Made by a program: the position numbers and the translations under genes. Under the pieces are notes generated by a model that did not search any database, had not been told where the DNA came from, and saw nothing but the letters and a program-made list of their open reading frames with translations. From positions 46,478,428 to 46,542,427 of the forward strand of contig NC_092644.1 in NCBI RefSeq assembly GCF_039555335.1: a stretch of 64,000 nt of DNA, in the 5' to 3' direction. This DNA is from Amphiura filiformis. Taxonomy: Eukaryota > Echinodermata > Ophiuroidea > Amphilepidida > Amphiuridae. Below are positions 62,760 to 64,000 of the stretch, one piece after another (position 1 is the first letter of the stretch; every line of letters begins with the position of its first letter).

Positions 62760-64000
62760 GGGTAGGAGCAACAGATTATTCGCGACGATGCATGAGATTT
62801 TACTCATTTTCCAGTTTTTTGCGTGAGATATACTACCTAGGCGTGAGATTATACTACCTTGGCGTGACAATAGCTCGGGATTATCGGGGCAGAGGTTATC
62901 TTTAGAATTCTTTCATGACCACCAAAGCATAGTCACGCCTGTCAAGGACACTCGGCGTGAATTGAAAGACCATGTCACTCGCCACAAAAGAATGTCAAAG
63001 GTCATAAAACACCAATTTGGTGTCTTTCCGCTCCTCAGAATATGATGTTTAAGGTTTAGGACTAATGAAATAGTAATATTTCAGCCCTATCATTGGCATA
63101 TAGCGCGGGTGGCCCAAAAGTCAGCATCGCCCATTTTTGTGTAATATGTAGTCCGAATAATCAGACCCAGAACAAAATATTAATTTCTGACATGATCGTG
63201 TACTGGGTCTGAACTGTTTCCATATGAAATCTTGATGGCAAATTGGACAATAGAAGCACATGGTTCTACGTGACAGCTTTTTAATCCCTATTCATGTTAT
63301 GTGAATCACGCTATTGTGGACCATCCTTCTGATACTGGAGTGTTTGGACAAGCGGAACGGTCTTTTGTCTACCTCTCTGTTTGTAAAAACAAACCAGGAG
63401 GTCGAAATCGTCCTCCTCGCCGAATACGAAAGTCAGCGTAATAGTACGGCACTATGTAATATGTACGCCAGCGTGTGCGACTGTGCATTAGGGTGATTCA
63501 CAAAAAATGAAATTGGTATTTTTCAACGGGACACCCCCTCATTTTGTTCATTTTGATAATAAAATCATACCTGCAAAATATGAAAAAAAAATTCAAAAAA
63601 GTTTAGGGGTGCTACCGGTCAATGAACTTTTGTACACAATGTCAATGGGATTTATGAGCCATTTTCTTTACAACACAAAAAAGCAATGTTAATTTTCCCT
63701 GATTGTGCCAAAAATATTTGATCATAGTGTGAGTAATGTCCTTAAAATAAATGCTAAAGAAAATTGTAAAAATGTTAACCCGCTTTCCAGAAAATTGCAT
63801 TTTTGTGAAAACTGTTACATTTGGGGCAAGGCAGTTGCTGGAACAGCCAAAATATTATGGTACTTGGCTAATATAAAGTTGTGTTTATGGGGCTCTAGTT
63901 CTTTCTTTTTTTTTTTTAATGTTTTTTTGTTTGTTTCTTTGTTTGTTTTTGCTTTGTTTTGTTTTTACTTGATCATGATTATGTGTTGTTTTGTTTTGAA
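62760..64000. other. No gene; T-rich low complexity at the end
   Basis: GCGTGAGAT(T/A)(T/A)TACTACC occurs twice near 62820-62865. The final 100 bases are a T/G-rich simple tract (TTTGTTTGTTT type). No coding signal was recognised. Confidence 0.45.

Overview
This is a eukaryotic, animal-type window. It is AT-rich and intron-rich, with only two recognisable host protein genes in 64 kb and very many short transposon relics. The gene structures, the degenerate CCCTAA repeats and the load of small inverted-repeat elements suggest a marine invertebrate deuterostome, most likely an echinoderm. That placement is an inference from general character. No species-diagnostic sequence was identified.

Host genes. 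(1) RPS5 (ribosomal protein uS7) is on the + strand at 28855-31886: five coding exons, 206 residues, an intact frame, consensus GT-AG introns and a polyadenylation signal at 32287. (2) A kynurenine formamidase (AFMID) is on the - strand from 59796 down to 42950. I rebuilt it as 11 coding exons (939 nt, 312 residues) with every intron phase consistent. It keeps the HGG(V)W oxyanion motif, the GHSAGG nucleophile elbow and the Asp and His of the catalytic triad. Its introns hold a frameshifted copy of exon 2, a tandemly repeated exon 7 acceptor, a 5'-truncated LINE, another LINE fragment split by a hAT-like element, tandem repeats and many MITEs.

Region by region. 0-28 kb has no gene I can support. 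It holds hAT-like elements with perfect 8-bp target duplications (581, 11995, 13238, 18385, 27599), TA-flanked and TTAA-flanked MITEs, large inverted repeats (3166-4620, 10788-11762, 20557-21191), a tandem array with GGTCA repeats (4640-5322), a degenerate tandem array (14945-15400), interstitial telomere-like repeats (3060-3143) and a LINE 3' fragment (21985-22880). 28-32.5 kb is RPS5. 32.9-33.3 kb is a near-perfect palindrome. 33.6-39.7 kb is a direct tandem duplication of about 2.5-2.9 kb in which each copy carries insertions the other lacks, giving filled and empty sites. 40-42.9 kb holds further inverted-repeat elements, one with a nearby empty-site paralogue. 42.9-59.8 kb is AFMID. 58.8-61.1 kb has two copies of an element with 5-bp target duplications and a CACAGTG terminus, resembling the Transib/RAG-related superfamily. 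61-64 kb contains a MITE fragment and tandemly duplicated tRNA-derived SINEs.

RPS5 is a housekeeping translation gene and AFMID acts in tryptophan catabolism; nothing here links them functionally. I saw no bacterial-type system, CRISPR array, rRNA or intact tRNA gene. The most interesting content is transposon archaeology and the exon-scale duplications in AFMID.
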